This document shows positions 1 through 8,829 of a stretch of 64,000 bases of DNA, piece by piece. The stretch comes from Methylocella silvestris (lineage in GTDB: Bacteria > Pseudomonadota > Alphaproteobacteria > Rhizobiales > Beijerinckiaceae), in the NCBI RefSeq assembly GCF_002891535.1, contig NZ_PDZR01000013.1, positions 40,370 through 104,369 of the forward strand. Reading direction: 5' to 3'. The notes beneath the pieces are model-generated. The model was not told where the DNA came from and did not search any database. It saw nothing but the letters and a program-made list of their open reading frames with translations. How positions within the stretch are numbered: the first letter of the stretch is position 1; each line of letters opens with the position of its first letter. A program made the translations under genes and the position numbers.

Positions 1-1
1 C

Positions 2-88
2 CTGATGCTGCTGGCGATCACGCTGATCGTCAATGTCATCGGCACGCTGATTTTGCTTTGGACACAGCGGAAGATGGTGAAGGCCTAA
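2..88 (+). CDS. pstC: PstC, phosphate ABC transporter permease (3' end only)
   Basis: Only the last 28 codons lie in the window. They read as one hydrophobic helix followed by a short basic tail ending KMVKA, as expected for the final transmembrane segment of an ABC permease. The stop codon TAA overlaps the ATG of the next gene (TAATG), so the two permease genes are translationally coupled. The identity rests mainly on context: PstA and PstB follow directly, and pstC normally precedes pstA. Confidence 0.8.
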   Translation: MMLLAITLIVNVIGTLILLWTQRKMVKA

Positions 89-1002
89 TGTCTGTCGTGA
101 GCGAGCCCCCTCTCAGCGCCGGACAGGCAGCCGCCTCGGCCGTCGTTCCCAATATCAACCTGCAGCGCAATCCCTTTGAGCTGCGCGCGATGCAAAGCGT
201 CCTGCTCACGGGCGGGACTTGGCTGGTCGCCGCGCTTGGCGCCGTTCCGCTCCTCTCCGTGATCTACATGCTCTTGGTGAAGGGCGGCGCCCGGCTCAGC
301 CCCGAGCTTTTCACGGAGCTGCCTCCGGCCGGCTTTGAAATCGGCGGCGGCATTGGCAACGCGATCCAGGGCACGCTCGTCACTGTGGCGATCGCCTCGG
401 CGCTCAGCATACCCTTGGCGCTTCTCGCCGCCATTTACCTCGCCGAGCTGCGCCCGGACAGCCATCTCGCCAATTGGGCGCGGTTTCTGTCCAAAGTCCT
501 CACCGGCTTCCCCTCGATCCTCGCCGGCGTGTTCGTCTATGCGGCCGTCGTCATCGTCATGGGATCCTATTCGGCGCTGGCCGGCGGCATCGCCCTTGCC
601 GTCCTGATGCTGCCAACTGTCACATTGACCGCGGAAGGCGCGATGCGGATGGTGCCGCAGCGAATGAAAGACGCGGCGATCGGAATGGGCTGCACAAGAG
701 CGCAGGTGGTCTGGAGCGTGACCTTGCCGACGGCGCTGCCGAGCGTGGTGACGGGCATTATCCTCGCCGTCGCCCGCGTCGCCGGCGAGTCAGCGCCCCT
801 GCTGTTCACGGCCCTGTTCAGCAATTACTGGCTGCGCAGCGTCACGGAGCCGACCGCCTCGCTGTCGATCCTCATCTTTAATTTTTCAAGCATGCCGTTC
901 GACAATCAGATCGAACTCGCCTGGTCCGCCTCGCTTGTTCTTGTCCTGATCGTCCTCGGCTTCAACATTCTCAGCCGTTTCATCGGCCGTCCGCAGGTCT
1001 AA
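88..1002 (+). CDS. pstA: PstA, phosphate ABC transporter permease
   Basis: Integral inner-membrane permease of the high-affinity PstSCAB phosphate importer, partner of PstC. About 304 residues. The cytoplasmic N-terminal tail is followed by six predicted hydrophobic segments. The EAA-type loop typical of binding-protein-dependent permeases is present around residues 190-215 ([20 protein letters not shown]). The ATG at 88 is chosen over an in-frame upstream TTG because it overlaps the pstC stop codon. pstB follows after 11 bp. Regulation by PhoB is usual for pst operons, but the promoter lies outside the window. Confidence 0.95.
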   Translation: MSVVSEPPLSAGQAAASAVVPNINLQRNPFELRAMQSVLLTGGTWLVAALGAVPLLSVIYMLLVKGGARLSPELFTELPPAGFEIGGGIGNAIQGTLVTVAIASALSIPLALLAAIYLAELRPDSHLANWARFLSKVLTGFPSILAGVFVYAAVVIVMGSYSALAGGIALAVLMLPTVTLTAEGAMRMVPQRMKDAAIGMGCTRAQVVWSVTLPTALPSVVTGIILAVARVAGESAPLLFTALFSNYWLRSVTEPTASLSILIFNFSSMPFDNQIELAWSASLVLVLIVLGFNILSRFIGRPQV

Positions 1003-1013
1003 GGAGCCAACTC

Positions 1014-1832
1014 ATGTCCGACGTCGCCACGCTCGAACGTCCAAAGCCGGCGGCTAGTCCGGATGTCGCAATTTCCTGCTCGGTGCAGAAAATCTTCTAC
1101 GGCGCCTTTCTCGCGGTGCGCGACAGCGTCGTGCCGATCGAGAAAGGCAAGATCACCGGCTTCATCGGCCCGTCGGGCTGCGGCAAGAGCACCGTCCTGC
1201 GCAGCCTCAACCGCATGAACGACCTCATCAAGGGCTTCCGGCTCGAGGGCCAGGTCCATTTCCTCGGTCAGGACATTTATGGCGCCGGCGTCGATCCGGT
1301 CGTGGTGCGCCGCCATATCGGCATGGTGTTCCAGCAGCCCAATCCGTTCTCGATGAGCATCTTCGACAATGTCGCCTTCGGTCTGCGGCTGAACCGCTTC
1401 AAGGGCGACGCCGAGGAAAAGGTCGAACATGCGCTGCGCCGCGCGGCGCTTTGGGACGAAGTGAAAGACAAGCTGAAAGCGAGCGGTCTTTCCCTCTCCG
1501 GCGGCCAGCAGCAGCGTCTCTGCATCGCGCGGGCGGTCGCCACCGAGCCGACGGTGCTCTTGATGGACGAGCCCTGCTCGGCGCTCGACCCGATCGCCAC
1601 GCGGCGCATCGAGGAGCTGATGCTGGAGCTCAAGAAGGACTACACCATCGCGCTCGTCACCCATAACATGCAGCAGGCCCGGCGCGTCGCCGATGTGACG
1701 GCGTTCTTCTCCGTCGACATTTCGCAAGGCGGGCGCACGGGACATCTCGTCGAGATCGGCGACACGGACCAATTGTTTGACGCCCCGCGGGAAGACATGA
1801 CCAAGAAATATCTGCGCGGCGAATTCAGCTGA
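1014..1832 (+). CDS. pstB: PstB, phosphate ABC transporter ATPase
   Basis: Cytoplasmic ATPase that powers the PstSCAB importer. 272 residues, the usual length. Walker A is GPSGCGKST (about residues 52-60), the signature is LSGGQQQR, Walker B is VLLMDEP with the D-loop SALDPIA, and the switch His is in [14 protein letters not shown] in the Q-loop is characteristic of PstB. It follows pstA by 11 bp. The usual downstream phoU is not present; a pstS-like remnant begins at the stop codon. Confidence 0.96.
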   Translation: MSDVATLERPKPAASPDVAISCSVQKIFYGAFLAVRDSVVPIEKGKITGFIGPSGCGKSTVLRSLNRMNDLIKGFRLEGQVHFLGQDIYGAGVDPVVVRRHIGMVFQQPNPFSMSIFDNVAFGLRLNRFKGDAEEKVEHALRRAALWDEVKDKLKASGLSLSGGQQQRLCIARAVATEPTVLLMDEPCSALDPIATRRIEELMLELKKDYTIALVTHNMQQARRVADVTAFFSVDISQGGRTGHLVEIGDTDQLFDAPREDMTKKYLRGEFS

Positions 1833-2223
1833 ACCTTGCCGTCAAGGCGGTCCCTCAGACCGTCGTTTCCTGGCCGCGTGGCGCGATGCCGGCGCGCGGC
1901 AACGAGGGCGTCGGGGCGCGGATCAAGATCAGCGAAGGGTCGATCGGCTATGCTGAATATGGTTTCGCGCATCGGCTTGCCTGCCGATGGCGACGCTGCA
2001 GAACAAGAGCGGACAGTTCGTCGCGCCGACCTCGGAAACCCGGACCGCGGCAACTGCGTTACCCTGTGATGCCGGAATCGATGCATTGAGTGGCGCGACG
2101 ACAAATCCCGTCGGCAGGGAGGCCTATCCGATTGTCACTTACAGCTGGCTCCTGCTCTACCGCAGCCATCCGGCCGATCGGGCGCGCGTTGGATTCGGAA
2201 AGACCGCCGTTTCGAATCTTTAG
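1829..2223 (+). pseudogene. Remnant of PstS-type phosphate-binding protein, frameshifted 3' part
   Basis: Two adjacent frames encode consecutive parts of the C-terminal half of a periplasmic phosphate-binding protein. The first (about 1829-1970) reads TVVSWPRG, then GNEGVGARIKISEGSIGYAE, the usual PstS 'TVSWP-G-KGNEGVA...GAIGYVEYGYA' region. The second (about 1975-2223) reads ATLQNKSGQFVAPT and YPIVTYSWLLLY, the usual 'LKNKAGKFV-PT' and final beta-strand region. They are joined by a one-base frame change near 1970-1980. There is no start codon or signal peptide. It abuts pstB, so it is likely a residue of duplication or deletion at the pst locus. Confidence 0.7.
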
Positions 2224-2262
2224 GAGACGACCGTCGCTCCCGCCCAGGAGGTCGCAAGCGAT

Positions 2263-2961
2263 ATGAGCGTGCTCAATCTCGCCGCAATCGAAGCCGCCCT
2301 TCGCGAGGTTCAGCGTGTTTTCCCTCAGATCAACAAAGAGCTTTTCGACCGGCGCGATTCCCTCGACGACGAGGTGATCGAAAACATGATGCAGGCCTAC
2401 GCCCTCGTCGATCAGCTGCTGACCGATCGCGTCGATATATTTGCGATGGGCCAGCTGAACCATTGGTTGAAATTGAACGCCGTCGTTCTTTGCGGCGCCG
2501 ATCCGCAGGTCGTCCAGCGTCACCACCGCCTGCTTGAAGCCACGGCGACGCGCTTCTACGACGAGCCCGGCGCCGGCATCGGCGATGTGATGGACTGGTA
2601 CGCCCTGAATCGCGGCAAGAGCGTGTGGCGGCGCGCGGCCGGCGTATTCAATCGCATCCTCAGCGATCCGCAACTCTTTATCGAAGGCAATCACCGGAGC
2701 GGCGCGCTCATCATGTCCTACGTGCTGGCCAGAGAGGGATACCCGCCGTTCGTCCTGACCAAGGAGAATGCGCGCGGGTTTTTCAATCCCTCGTCGGTGA
2801 TCAAAAAGGCGAAGAAGCGCAGCTTCATCATGCAGTACAAATTTCAGAAATTTACCGGCCTCTTCGCTGATTATCTGCAAAATCAGCAGAACCCTGCCTT
2901 TCTCGCCTCAACGCGGACGAAGACGGAGAAGAAGGCCCTGGCCGCGCGGCCTTCCGATTAA
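2263..2961 (+). CDS. Fic-like protein with altered catalytic motif
   Basis: 232 residues, probably cytoplasmic. Residues 137-148 read QLFIEGNHRSGA, which aligns with the Fic core H-x-F-x-[DE]-G-N-G-R-x-x-R. The catalytic His is Gln137, the second Gly of GNGR is His144, and the distal Arg is Ala148. The helix pattern before and after (LNHWLKLNAVV; LIMSYVLAREGYPPFVLT) also suits a Fic/Doc helical fold. Fic proteins usually transfer AMP or other phosphate-containing groups to target hydroxyls; the missing His argues against ordinary AMP transfer. No antitoxin gene is adjacent. The start ATG at 2263 follows a GGAGG-like site at about 2246-2250. Confidence 0.6.
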   Translation: MSVLNLAAIEAALREVQRVFPQINKELFDRRDSLDDEVIENMMQAYALVDQLLTDRVDIFAMGQLNHWLKLNAVVLCGADPQVVQRHHRLLEATATRFYDEPGAGIGDVMDWYALNRGKSVWRRAAGVFNRILSDPQLFIEGNHRSGALIMSYVLAREGYPPFVLTKENARGFFNPSSVIKKAKKRSFIMQYKFQKFTGLFADYLQNQQNPAFLASTRTKTEKKALAARPSD

Positions 2962-3116
2962 AGCACGCCTTGGTTCGGCGACGCGTCCAAGCATGCGCGG
3001 GGGCGGTCTTGATGAGGTCTGCGGCCGGCAGCATTTGACCTCTCGCCCGCCATGGCGAAATAGAACATGCTTGTTCCCGCCAAACCTATTGAATCGGAAC
3101 ATCACAGGAGCCGCCG

Positions 3117-4151
3117 ATGATCTTCCGCCAGCTCTTCGATCATGTTTCCGGCACTTATACCTATCTCCTCGCCAGCCGGCCGGGTGGCGAGGCGCTGATC
3201 ATCGATCCCGTGCTGGAAAAGGTTGACCGCTACCTGCAGCTCGTTGACGAGCTGGACGTCAAGCTCGTCAAAGCCGTCGACACCCATTTGCACGCCGACC
3301 ATGTCACGGGCCTTGGCGCATTGCGCGACCGCACGCATTGCGTAACGGTGATGGGCGAACAGACCAAAGCCGACGTGGTCTCCATGCGCGTCGCCGAAGG
3401 CGACCGCATCGACATCGAAGGTTTGAGCCTCGACGTGCTTTTTACGCCGGGCCACACGGACGATTCCTATTCCTTCTTGCTTGAGGGCCGCGTCTTTACC
3501 GGCGACACGCTGCTTATCCGGGGCACCGGGCGCACCGATTTCCAAAATGGCGACCCGCGCGCGCAATATCACTCGATCTTCGACCGGCTGCTGAAATTGC
3601 CGGACGAGACGCTTGTCTATCCAGCGCATGACTATAAGGGGGACACCGTGTCGACCATCGGCGAAGAAAGACTGTTCAATCCTCGCCTCAAGGTCCGCTC
3701 CGTCGACGAATATGTCGACCTCATGAACAACCTCAACCTGCCCAACCCGAAAATGATGGACGTCGCGGTCCCGGCCAATATGCGCGTCGGCCTCCACCAG
3801 GAGGAGATTGCGCGCAAGGGCTGGGCGGCGCAGGCGGCCGAGGCGCTCGCGCTCGTCGGGCGCTCCGACATTGCGATTGTCGATCTGCGCGAGAAGCGCG
3901 AGCGCGAAAAGCACGGAATCATTCCGGGGTCGCTGCATGCGCCCTATCCGGACCTGCAGGAAAGCATCCGTCCCGGCGGCGCGCTGCATGAGCTGGCTGC
4001 GTCGGGCAAGACAATCCTGTTTTACTGCGCTTTCGGCGAGCGCTCGGCGATGGCCGTGCAGGCCGCGCAGGACGCCGGCTTCAAAAGCGCCCGCCATATT
4101 GCGGGCGGCCTTGACGCCTGGAAAAAGGAGAACGGCGCAGTCGCGCCCTAG
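3117..4151 (+). CDS. ETHE1-like persulfide dioxygenase fused to rhodanese domain
   Basis: 344 residues in two domains. Residues 1 to about 235 are a metallo-beta-lactamase fold: THLHADH (56-62), FTPGHTDDSYSF, the ETHE1-type segment GDTLLIRGTGRTDFQNGD and the last ligand in PAHDYKG. This set is typical of non-haem iron persulfide dioxygenases that oxidise glutathione persulfide to sulfite. Residues of about 240-344 form a rhodanese domain with the active-site loop YCAFGERSAM, its Cys being the likely sulfur carrier. The fusion lets one protein handle persulfide transfer and oxidation. It stands alone between the Fic-like gene and an HTH gene. The function is inferred from family motifs; other MBL-rhodanese proteins of unknown substrate exist. 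Confidence 0.85.
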   Translation: MIFRQLFDHVSGTYTYLLASRPGGEALIIDPVLEKVDRYLQLVDELDVKLVKAVDTHLHADHVTGLGALRDRTHCVTVMGEQTKADVVSMRVAEGDRIDIEGLSLDVLFTPGHTDDSYSFLLEGRVFTGDTLLIRGTGRTDFQNGDPRAQYHSIFDRLLKLPDETLVYPAHDYKGDTVSTIGEERLFNPRLKVRSVDEYVDLMNNLNLPNPKMMDVAVPANMRVGLHQEEIARKGWAAQAAEALALVGRSDIAIVDLREKREREKHGIIPGSLHAPYPDLQESIRPGGALHELAASGKTILFYCAFGERSAMAVQAAQDAGFKSARHIAGGLDAWKKENGAVAP

Positions 4152-4228
4152 TCGCAGTTTCTCGCCCAGCCATTGGCGAGCGATCGGCCGCGGCGCAGGA
4201 TGCGGCGCGCGCTCCGAAAACATCAGCT

Positions 4229-4708
4229 TTGCCGCGCGCTCTCATGCTATATTTTGGCATCAGAAGGAACATCGCCTTGACGCCCTCCAAAATTTCAATC
4301 CGCCAGATCAAGGCGGCCCGCGCGCTGCTCGACTGGTCGCAGGAGCAACTGGCCGAGGAGGCCGGCGCGTCGCTGGCCAAAATCAAGCAGCTCCAGGTAG
4401 AGGACGCCGAGATCGATGGCGGCTCGGCAATCGCCATCAAGCTTGTGGCGGCGTTCGACAAGGCCGGAATCACTTTTATCGAGGAGAACGGCGAGGCGGT
4501 CGGCGTCAGATTGAAAAGCGCCGCCTTCGCCGCCGCCGAGGCGGCCGATATCACCTCGGCGATCGCGGCAATCGATGAAAAGCTCGCCACCATCAATATC
4601 GACGGTGAGCCAAGCCCCGAAATCGGCATGAACCTGCTCAAGAAAGCGCACGTCCAGAACGAGCGGACGAAGCTGAAAAACCGCCGCGCGAAGATCCGCA
4701 AAGGCTGA
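4229..4708 (+). CDS. XRE-family helix-turn-helix protein
   Basis: 159 residues. The N-terminal third carries a Cro/C1-type HTH (QIKAARALLDWSQEQLAEEA). This is the short alphaproteobacterial 'RAAR-LLDWSQ--LA' family also seen in the element repressor at 57747-57968. The C-terminal half is Ala-rich and then basic (NERTKLKNRRAKIRKG), with no recognised domain. The start is uncertain: ATG codons at 4229 and 4247 both precede the HTH. A rho-independent terminator follows. Its target is unknown; cydAB lies downstream. Confidence 0.75.
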   Translation: MPRALMLYFGIRRNIALTPSKISIRQIKAARALLDWSQEQLAEEAGASLAKIKQLQVEDAEIDGGSAIAIKLVAAFDKAGITFIEENGEAVGVRLKSAAFAAAEAADITSAIAAIDEKLATINIDGEPSPEIGMNLLKKAHVQNERTKLKNRRAKIRKG

Positions 4709-4803
4709 TCGACATCGATCGACATAAGCCAGCCCCGCGTCCCGTCGTCGCGGCGCGTGGCCTTCGTCCACGATCTTCCCCTCGGGTTGGGGGGCGTTGA
4801 CCG

Positions 4804-4841
4804 CCGCCGGCCTCCTCCGCTGCCGGCGGGAGCGATTTTTT
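4804..4841 (+). terminator. Rho-independent terminator after the XRE gene
   Basis: CCGCCGG (4804-4810) pairs perfectly with CCGGCGG (4823-4829), with a 12-nt loop, followed within seven bases by a run of six T (4836-4841). It would end transcription of the XRE gene ahead of the cyd promoter region. Confidence 0.55.
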
Positions 4842-4852
4842 CGCGGACCTGC

Positions 4853-4883
4853 TTGATACAAGGCCGCACTCTTCCATTATAGT
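4853..4883 (+). promoter_or_regulatory. Possible sigma-70-type promoter for cydAB
   Basis: TTGATA (4853-4858) and TATAGT (4878-4883) are good matches to -35 and -10 boxes but are separated by 19 bp, longer than ideal. They lie between the terminator and cydA, 75 bp before its start. No clear FNR-like palindrome was seen. Confidence 0.35.
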
Positions 4884-4958
4884 CCGCGAAATTCTGGCCG
4901 CCCCGGGCGAAAGCGTCGCAGCGACCGACCGTCGAAGAAGCTAATAAAGGGCCCGTTA

Positions 4959-6383
4959 ATGCTTGGCTTGAGCGCTCTCGATCTCGCCCGCATCCAGTTC
5001 GGCTTTACCGTCTCCTTTCACATCATTTTTCCGGCGATCACCATCGGCCTTGCGAGCTATCTCGCTGTGCTCGAGGGGCTTTGGCTGTGGACGAAGGACA
5101 GGGCCTATCGCGACCTCTATCGTTTCTGGTCGCAAATCTTCGCCGTGAACTTCGCCATGGGGGTCGTGTCCGGCCTTGTCATGGCCTATCAGTTCGGCAC
5201 CAACTGGAGCTATTTCTCGGCCTTTGCCGGCGGCGTCACGGGTCCGTTGCTCGCCTATGAGGTGCTGACCGCCTTTTTTCTCGAGGCCGGCTTTCTCGGC
5301 GTCGCGCTGTTCGGCTGGAACAGGGTGGGACCTGGCTTGCATTTCTTCGCGACCCTCATGGTCGCCCTCGGCACGCTTGTCTCGGCGACCTGGATTCTCG
5401 CCTCGAACAGCTGGATGCAGACGCCGCAAGGATTTGAGATCATCGACGGGCGGGTCGTGCCGGTCGACTGGCTGAAGGTGATCTTCAACCCATCTTTTCC
5501 CTACCGGCTTGCGCATATGACGGTTGCGGCCTATCTCGCCACCGCGCTGCTCGTCGGCGCCTCGGGCGCCTGGCATCTTTTGAGGGGCGAGAACACGGCG
5601 CGGGTGCGCAAGATGTTCTCTATGGCGATGTGGATGGTCCTCATCGTCGCGCCGATCCAGATCGAGATCGGCGACCAGCATGGGCTGAACACGCTGCAGT
5701 ATCAGCCGGCCAAGATCGCCGCCATCGAGGGCCATTGGCGCAATGAGCCGGGCGCCAAGGGGTTTCCCCTGATCCTGTTCGGCTGGCCGAACATGGCCAA
5801 GCAGGAAACCGAATATAAGCTGGAGGTTCCCCACCTCGGCAGCCTGATCCTGACCCATGAATGGGACGGCCAGATCCGCGGCCTCTCCGAATTCCCCGCC
5901 GCCGACCGGCCGGATTCGACCGTCGTATTCTGGACCTTCCGCATCATGGTCGGGCTTGGCATGCTGATGCTGCTGCTCGGGCTCTGGAGCCTTTGGCAGC
6001 GGTTCAGGGGCGATCTTTATGATTCGCGGCTGTTCCTGCGCTTCGCCGTGGTCATGGGTCCGTCCGGCACCCTCGCCATTCTCGCCGGCTGGCTGACCAC
6101 CGAGATCGGCCGGCAGCCCTGGGTCGTCTATGGCGTGATGCGCACCTCCGAGGGGGTGTCGAACCATTCGGCGCTGGCGCTGAGCCTGACGCTCGGCGTC
6201 TTCATCGTGATGTATTTCATCGTGTTCGGAACCGGCCTCTACTACATGCTGAAGCTGATCGCCGTCGGGCCGCAGGACCTTGGCCCCGACCGGCCGACGC
6301 CCGATATCGACCTCAGCGGCAATACCCCGCTGCATGAGCGGCCCTCGCGGCCGCTCTCGGCCGCTCCGGACATTTCGATCTGA
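4959..6383 (+). CDS. cydA: Cytochrome bd-type quinol oxidase subunit I
   Basis: 474 residues, inner membrane. Subunit I of the bd oxidase, which oxidises quinol and reduces oxygen to water without pumping protons. The N-terminus has the haem-ligand region FGFTVSFHIIFPA, then repeated transmembrane helices and the family hallmark GRQPWVVYGVMRTSEGVS near residue 385. The Q-loop is short, as in the cyanide-insensitive CioA subgroup. cydB follows 45 bp later. The start ATG at 4959 has an upstream AAAGGG. Confidence 0.95.
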   Translation: MLGLSALDLARIQFGFTVSFHIIFPAITIGLASYLAVLEGLWLWTKDRAYRDLYRFWSQIFAVNFAMGVVSGLVMAYQFGTNWSYFSAFAGGVTGPLLAYEVLTAFFLEAGFLGVALFGWNRVGPGLHFFATLMVALGTLVSATWILASNSWMQTPQGFEIIDGRVVPVDWLKVIFNPSFPYRLAHMTVAAYLATALLVGASGAWHLLRGENTARVRKMFSMAMWMVLIVAPIQIEIGDQHGLNTLQYQPAKIAAIEGHWRNEPGAKGFPLILFGWPNMAKQETEYKLEVPHLGSLILTHEWDGQIRGLSEFPAADRPDSTVVFWTFRIMVGLGMLMLLLGLWSLWQRFRGDLYDSRLFLRFAVVMGPSGTLAILAGWLTTEIGRQPWVVYGVMRTSEGVSNHSALALSLTLGVFIVMYFIVFGTGLYYMLKLIAVGPQDLGPDRPTPDIDLSGNTPLHERPSRPLSAAPDISI

Positions 6384-6428
6384 CGACGCAATTCATCATC
6401 CGCCAGCGCTTTTTTGAAAGACCACGCG

Positions 6429-7436
6429 ATGGGCATTGATCTACCGATCATCTGGGCCGTGATCATCGCCTTCGGCCTCATGATGTATGTGGTCATGGAC
6501 GGCTTCGATCTCGGCATCGGCATCCTTTTTCCCTTCGTCAAGGACGACAGGGACCGCGATTGCATGATGAACACGGTCGCCCCCGTATGGGACGGCAATG
6601 AAACCTGGCTGGTGCTGGGCGGCGCCGGGCTGCTCGCTGCCTTTCCGATCGTCTATTCCTTCGTGCTCAGCGCCCTTTATCTGCCGCTCGTGCTGATGCT
6701 CGCCGGGCTGATCTGGCGCGGCGTCGCCTTCGAATTCCGCTTCAAGGCGGACCCGGATCACAAATGGTTCTGGACCCACGCCTTTGCCTGGGGCTCCTAC
6801 ACGGCGACGTTCTTTCAGGGCGTCGCGCTCGGCTCGCTGATCAATGGCTTCAAGGTGGAGGGCCCTTCCTATACTGGCGGCGCCTTCGACTGGATCACGC
6901 CGTTCAGCCTCTTCACCGGCGTCGGCCTCACCGTCGCCTATGCGCTGCTCGGCTCGACATGGCTCATCATGAAGACCGAAGGCGATCTGCAGCGGCGCAT
7001 GATCGAACTGGCGCGGCCGATCACCCTGACGCTGCTCGCCGTCATCGCCATCGTCAGCATCTGGACGCCCTTCGCCCATCCGGCCGTGTTCAAGCGCTGG
7101 TTCACTCTGCCCGATCTATTCTTCTTTGCGCCGGTTCCCGTTCTCGTCCTCGCCGCAGCCTTCGGCATTCTCCATTTCCTCAAGCGGGATACGCATTCCG
7201 CCCCCTTCGTGCTCGCGCTGCTTCTGCTGTTCCTCGGTTATAGCGGGCTTGGCATCAGCCTCTGGCCGAACATCATCCCGCCCGACCTTTCGATCCGGGC
7301 CGCCGCCGGGCCGCCGCAAAGCCTTGGCTTCGCTCTCGTCGGCGCGTTGTTCATTGTTCCGATCATTCTGACCTACACCGCATGGTCCTATTACGTCTTC
7401 CGCGGCAAGGTGAAGGTCGGAGACGGCTATCATTGA
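6429..7436 (+). CDS. cydB: Cytochrome bd-type quinol oxidase subunit II
   Basis: 335 residues from ATG 6429, preferred over an upstream in-frame TTG at 6414 because GAAAG precedes it. Subunit II stabilises the haem and quinone centres in subunit I. The opening PIIWAVIIAFGLMMYVVMDG and the following DLGIG, plus NTVAPVWDGNETWLV, are diagnostic for CydB. About eight hydrophobic helices are visible. The stop overlaps a possible start of the small third subunit. Confidence 0.95.
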   Translation: MGIDLPIIWAVIIAFGLMMYVVMDGFDLGIGILFPFVKDDRDRDCMMNTVAPVWDGNETWLVLGGAGLLAAFPIVYSFVLSALYLPLVLMLAGLIWRGVAFEFRFKADPDHKWFWTHAFAWGSYTATFFQGVALGSLINGFKVEGPSYTGGAFDWITPFSLFTGVGLTVAYALLGSTWLIMKTEGDLQRRMIELARPITLTLLAVIAIVSIWTPFAHPAVFKRWFTLPDLFFFAPVPVLVLAAAFGILHFLKRDTHSAPFVLALLLLFLGYSGLGISLWPNIIPPDLSIRAAAGPPQSLGFALVGALFIVPIILTYTAWSYYVFRGKVKVGDGYH

Positions 7437-7456
7437 GCCGCGAGACGGAGTCTCGC

Positions 7457-7594
7457 GTGTCCGGCCCGGGAAAGCTCTGGCTGCGCCGGGTCGGCTGGCT
7501 GGTCCTCATCTGGAGCGCGAGCGTCGCCGCTCTTGGCGTGGTCGCGCTTCTGCTGCGCGCCCTGATGTCCGCCGCCGGGCTTAGGACAAGTTGA
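7457..7594 (+). CDS. DUF2474-type small membrane protein, CydX-like
   Basis: 45-residue single-helix protein with a basic N-terminus (KLWLRRVGWL), a tryptophan-containing helix start and a hydrophobic stretch SASVAALGVVALLLRALM. Proteins of this type (DUF2474) occur directly after cydAB/cioAB and are thought to be the small accessory subunit analogous to CydX. GTG 7457 is chosen because GGAG lies six bases upstream; a TTG overlapping the cydB stop (7433) is the alternative. Confidence 0.7.
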   Translation: MSGPGKLWLRRVGWLVLIWSASVAALGVVALLLRALMSAAGLRTS

Positions 7595-7600
7595 GGCCGC

Positions 7601-8302
7601 TCACCAGGGCACGGTTTCGCCGCGATAATTGAGAAATTTTGCGCCCGGCGTTCCGGCGTTCGCGAGGATCGTGTCGACAAGGCGCGGGATGCTCTCCTCG
7701 ACGGCAAGCTCTGCATTGGCCCCGCCCATATCCGTGCGCACCCAGCCGGGATCCATGACAAGAATGGCGCGCTCGCCTCCCGCCCGCGCGGCGAAGGAGC
7801 GCATCATGGTGTTCAGCGCCGCCTTTGTGCCGCGATAGGCCTCATAGCCGCCGCCGACATTGCGGCTGACGCTGCCGAGCCCGGAGGACATCACGCCAAT
7901 CGCGCCATCGCGCGGAACGAAGCCTTTCAACGCCTCGACGACCCGGAGCGGGCCGAGCGCATTGGTCAACATGAGCCGTATGAACTCGTCCGTCGTGACT
8001 TCGCCGATCGGTTTTGGCGGATCATCGAGCGCGCCGGCGTTGACGAACAGCAGATCGAGCTTGCGGCCCGCCAATTTTTGCGCCAGCGCTTTGAGCTCAT
8101 CCTGCGACGTGACGTCGAGCGTTTCGATCTCCAACGCGCCGCCGGCCGTGGCGGCAAGATCATGGAGTTGCGTCCGCGCCGTTCCCCGCAAGGTGGCGAT
8201 GACGCGCCAGCCGCGCGCGAGAAAAGCCTCGGCCATGGCGAGGCCAAGGCCGCGCGACGCGCCGACGATCAGCGCCGTTTTTCCGGTCGGCTCCGTGGCC
8301 AT
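7601..8302 (-). CDS. Short-chain dehydrogenase/reductase
   Basis: 233 residues from ATG 8302. Rossmann fold with the cofactor motif GASRGLGLAM near the N-terminus, the NAG motif (LLFVNAGALDD) and the catalytic YEAYRGTK (Y-x-x-x-K), with a Ser upstream in VMSSGLGS. It has a C-terminal PGWVRTDMGG segment as in classical SDRs. The substrate cannot be read from sequence. It lies just downstream of the DHFR gene on the same strand, at the end of the methylamine gene block, so a link to C1 or pterin metabolism is possible but unproven. Confidence 0.85.
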   Translation of the reverse strand: MATEPTGKTALIVGASRGLGLAMAEAFLARGWRVIATLRGTARTQLHDLAATAGGALEIETLDVTSQDELKALAQKLAGRKLDLLFVNAGALDDPPKPIGEVTTDEFIRLMLTNALGPLRVVEALKGFVPRDGAIGVMSSGLGSVSRNVGGGYEAYRGTKAALNTMMRSFAARAGGERAILVMDPGWVRTDMGGANAELAVEESIPRLVDTILANAGTPGAKFLNYRGETVPW

Positions 8303-8325
8303 CCCTTGTCTTTCCTTGCGTTCGA

Positions 8326-8721
8326 TCACCCGGCGGTGAGCCAGGCCGGATCGAGATAGCGGTCGGCTTCGCCGTCATAGGGCAGCTTCGTCACGTCCCA
8401 ATGGATGACGAAGCGGGCATAGGCGCTCCACACCGGGGGCCCGCCGCCGATAAATATGACGCGGCCTGGGAAACGGCCAATCACCTCTTCGGGTTCATCG
8501 CTCGAGCGCACGGCGACGAGCGTGCGCTCCGGCCGCGCCCAATCGGGAAAAGAGGCGATGGTGCGGGGCCCCGCGATCAGCACATGGCCGCGCGTCAGAT
8601 CGAAGAAGCGCGCGACGTCGGCCTTATATTCGCGGCCGGGGTTGCCTTCCCACGGCAGGCGCCCGTTGAGGCCAAGCTGTCCCCGCCGTCCGATCGCGCA
8701 AATCACGCGGACATCGGCCAT
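8326..8721 (-). CDS. Dihydrofolate reductase family protein, short
   Basis: 131 residues, shorter than the usual 155-170. The N-terminal pattern AIGRRGQLGLNGRLPW matches the DHFR A-x5-G-x-x-G-x-LPW region, VLIAGPRTIASFP sits where the usual GRxTxxS strand is, and RVIFIGGGPPVWSAY matches the conserved GG strand. The expected reaction is NADPH-dependent reduction of dihydrofolate or a related pterin. It starts 108 bp after mgdD on the same strand, so it may support tetrahydrofolate supply when methylamine-derived C1 units enter the folate pool. This is inferred from position. Confidence 0.75.
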   Translation of the reverse strand: MADVRVICAIGRRGQLGLNGRLPWEGNPGREYKADVARFFDLTRGHVLIAGPRTIASFPDWARPERTLVAVRSSDEPEEVIGRFPGRVIFIGGGPPVWSAYARFVIHWDVTKLPYDGEADRYLDPAWLTAG

Positions 8722-8829
8722 GCATGCGTCTCCCTCGCCAAAACATTAAGACTCGCGAGTCGGTTTAGCCTGCTTCCCGGCCGAATGAAAACACCCGGCC
8801 ACAGGAAGCCCCTCGGCTTTCGCGAAAGA

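Noticed and set aside
4956..6335. Long minus-strand open frame over cydA
   Set aside because: Complement of cydA; the encoded sequence is His/Asp/Arg-rich with no hydrophobic core.
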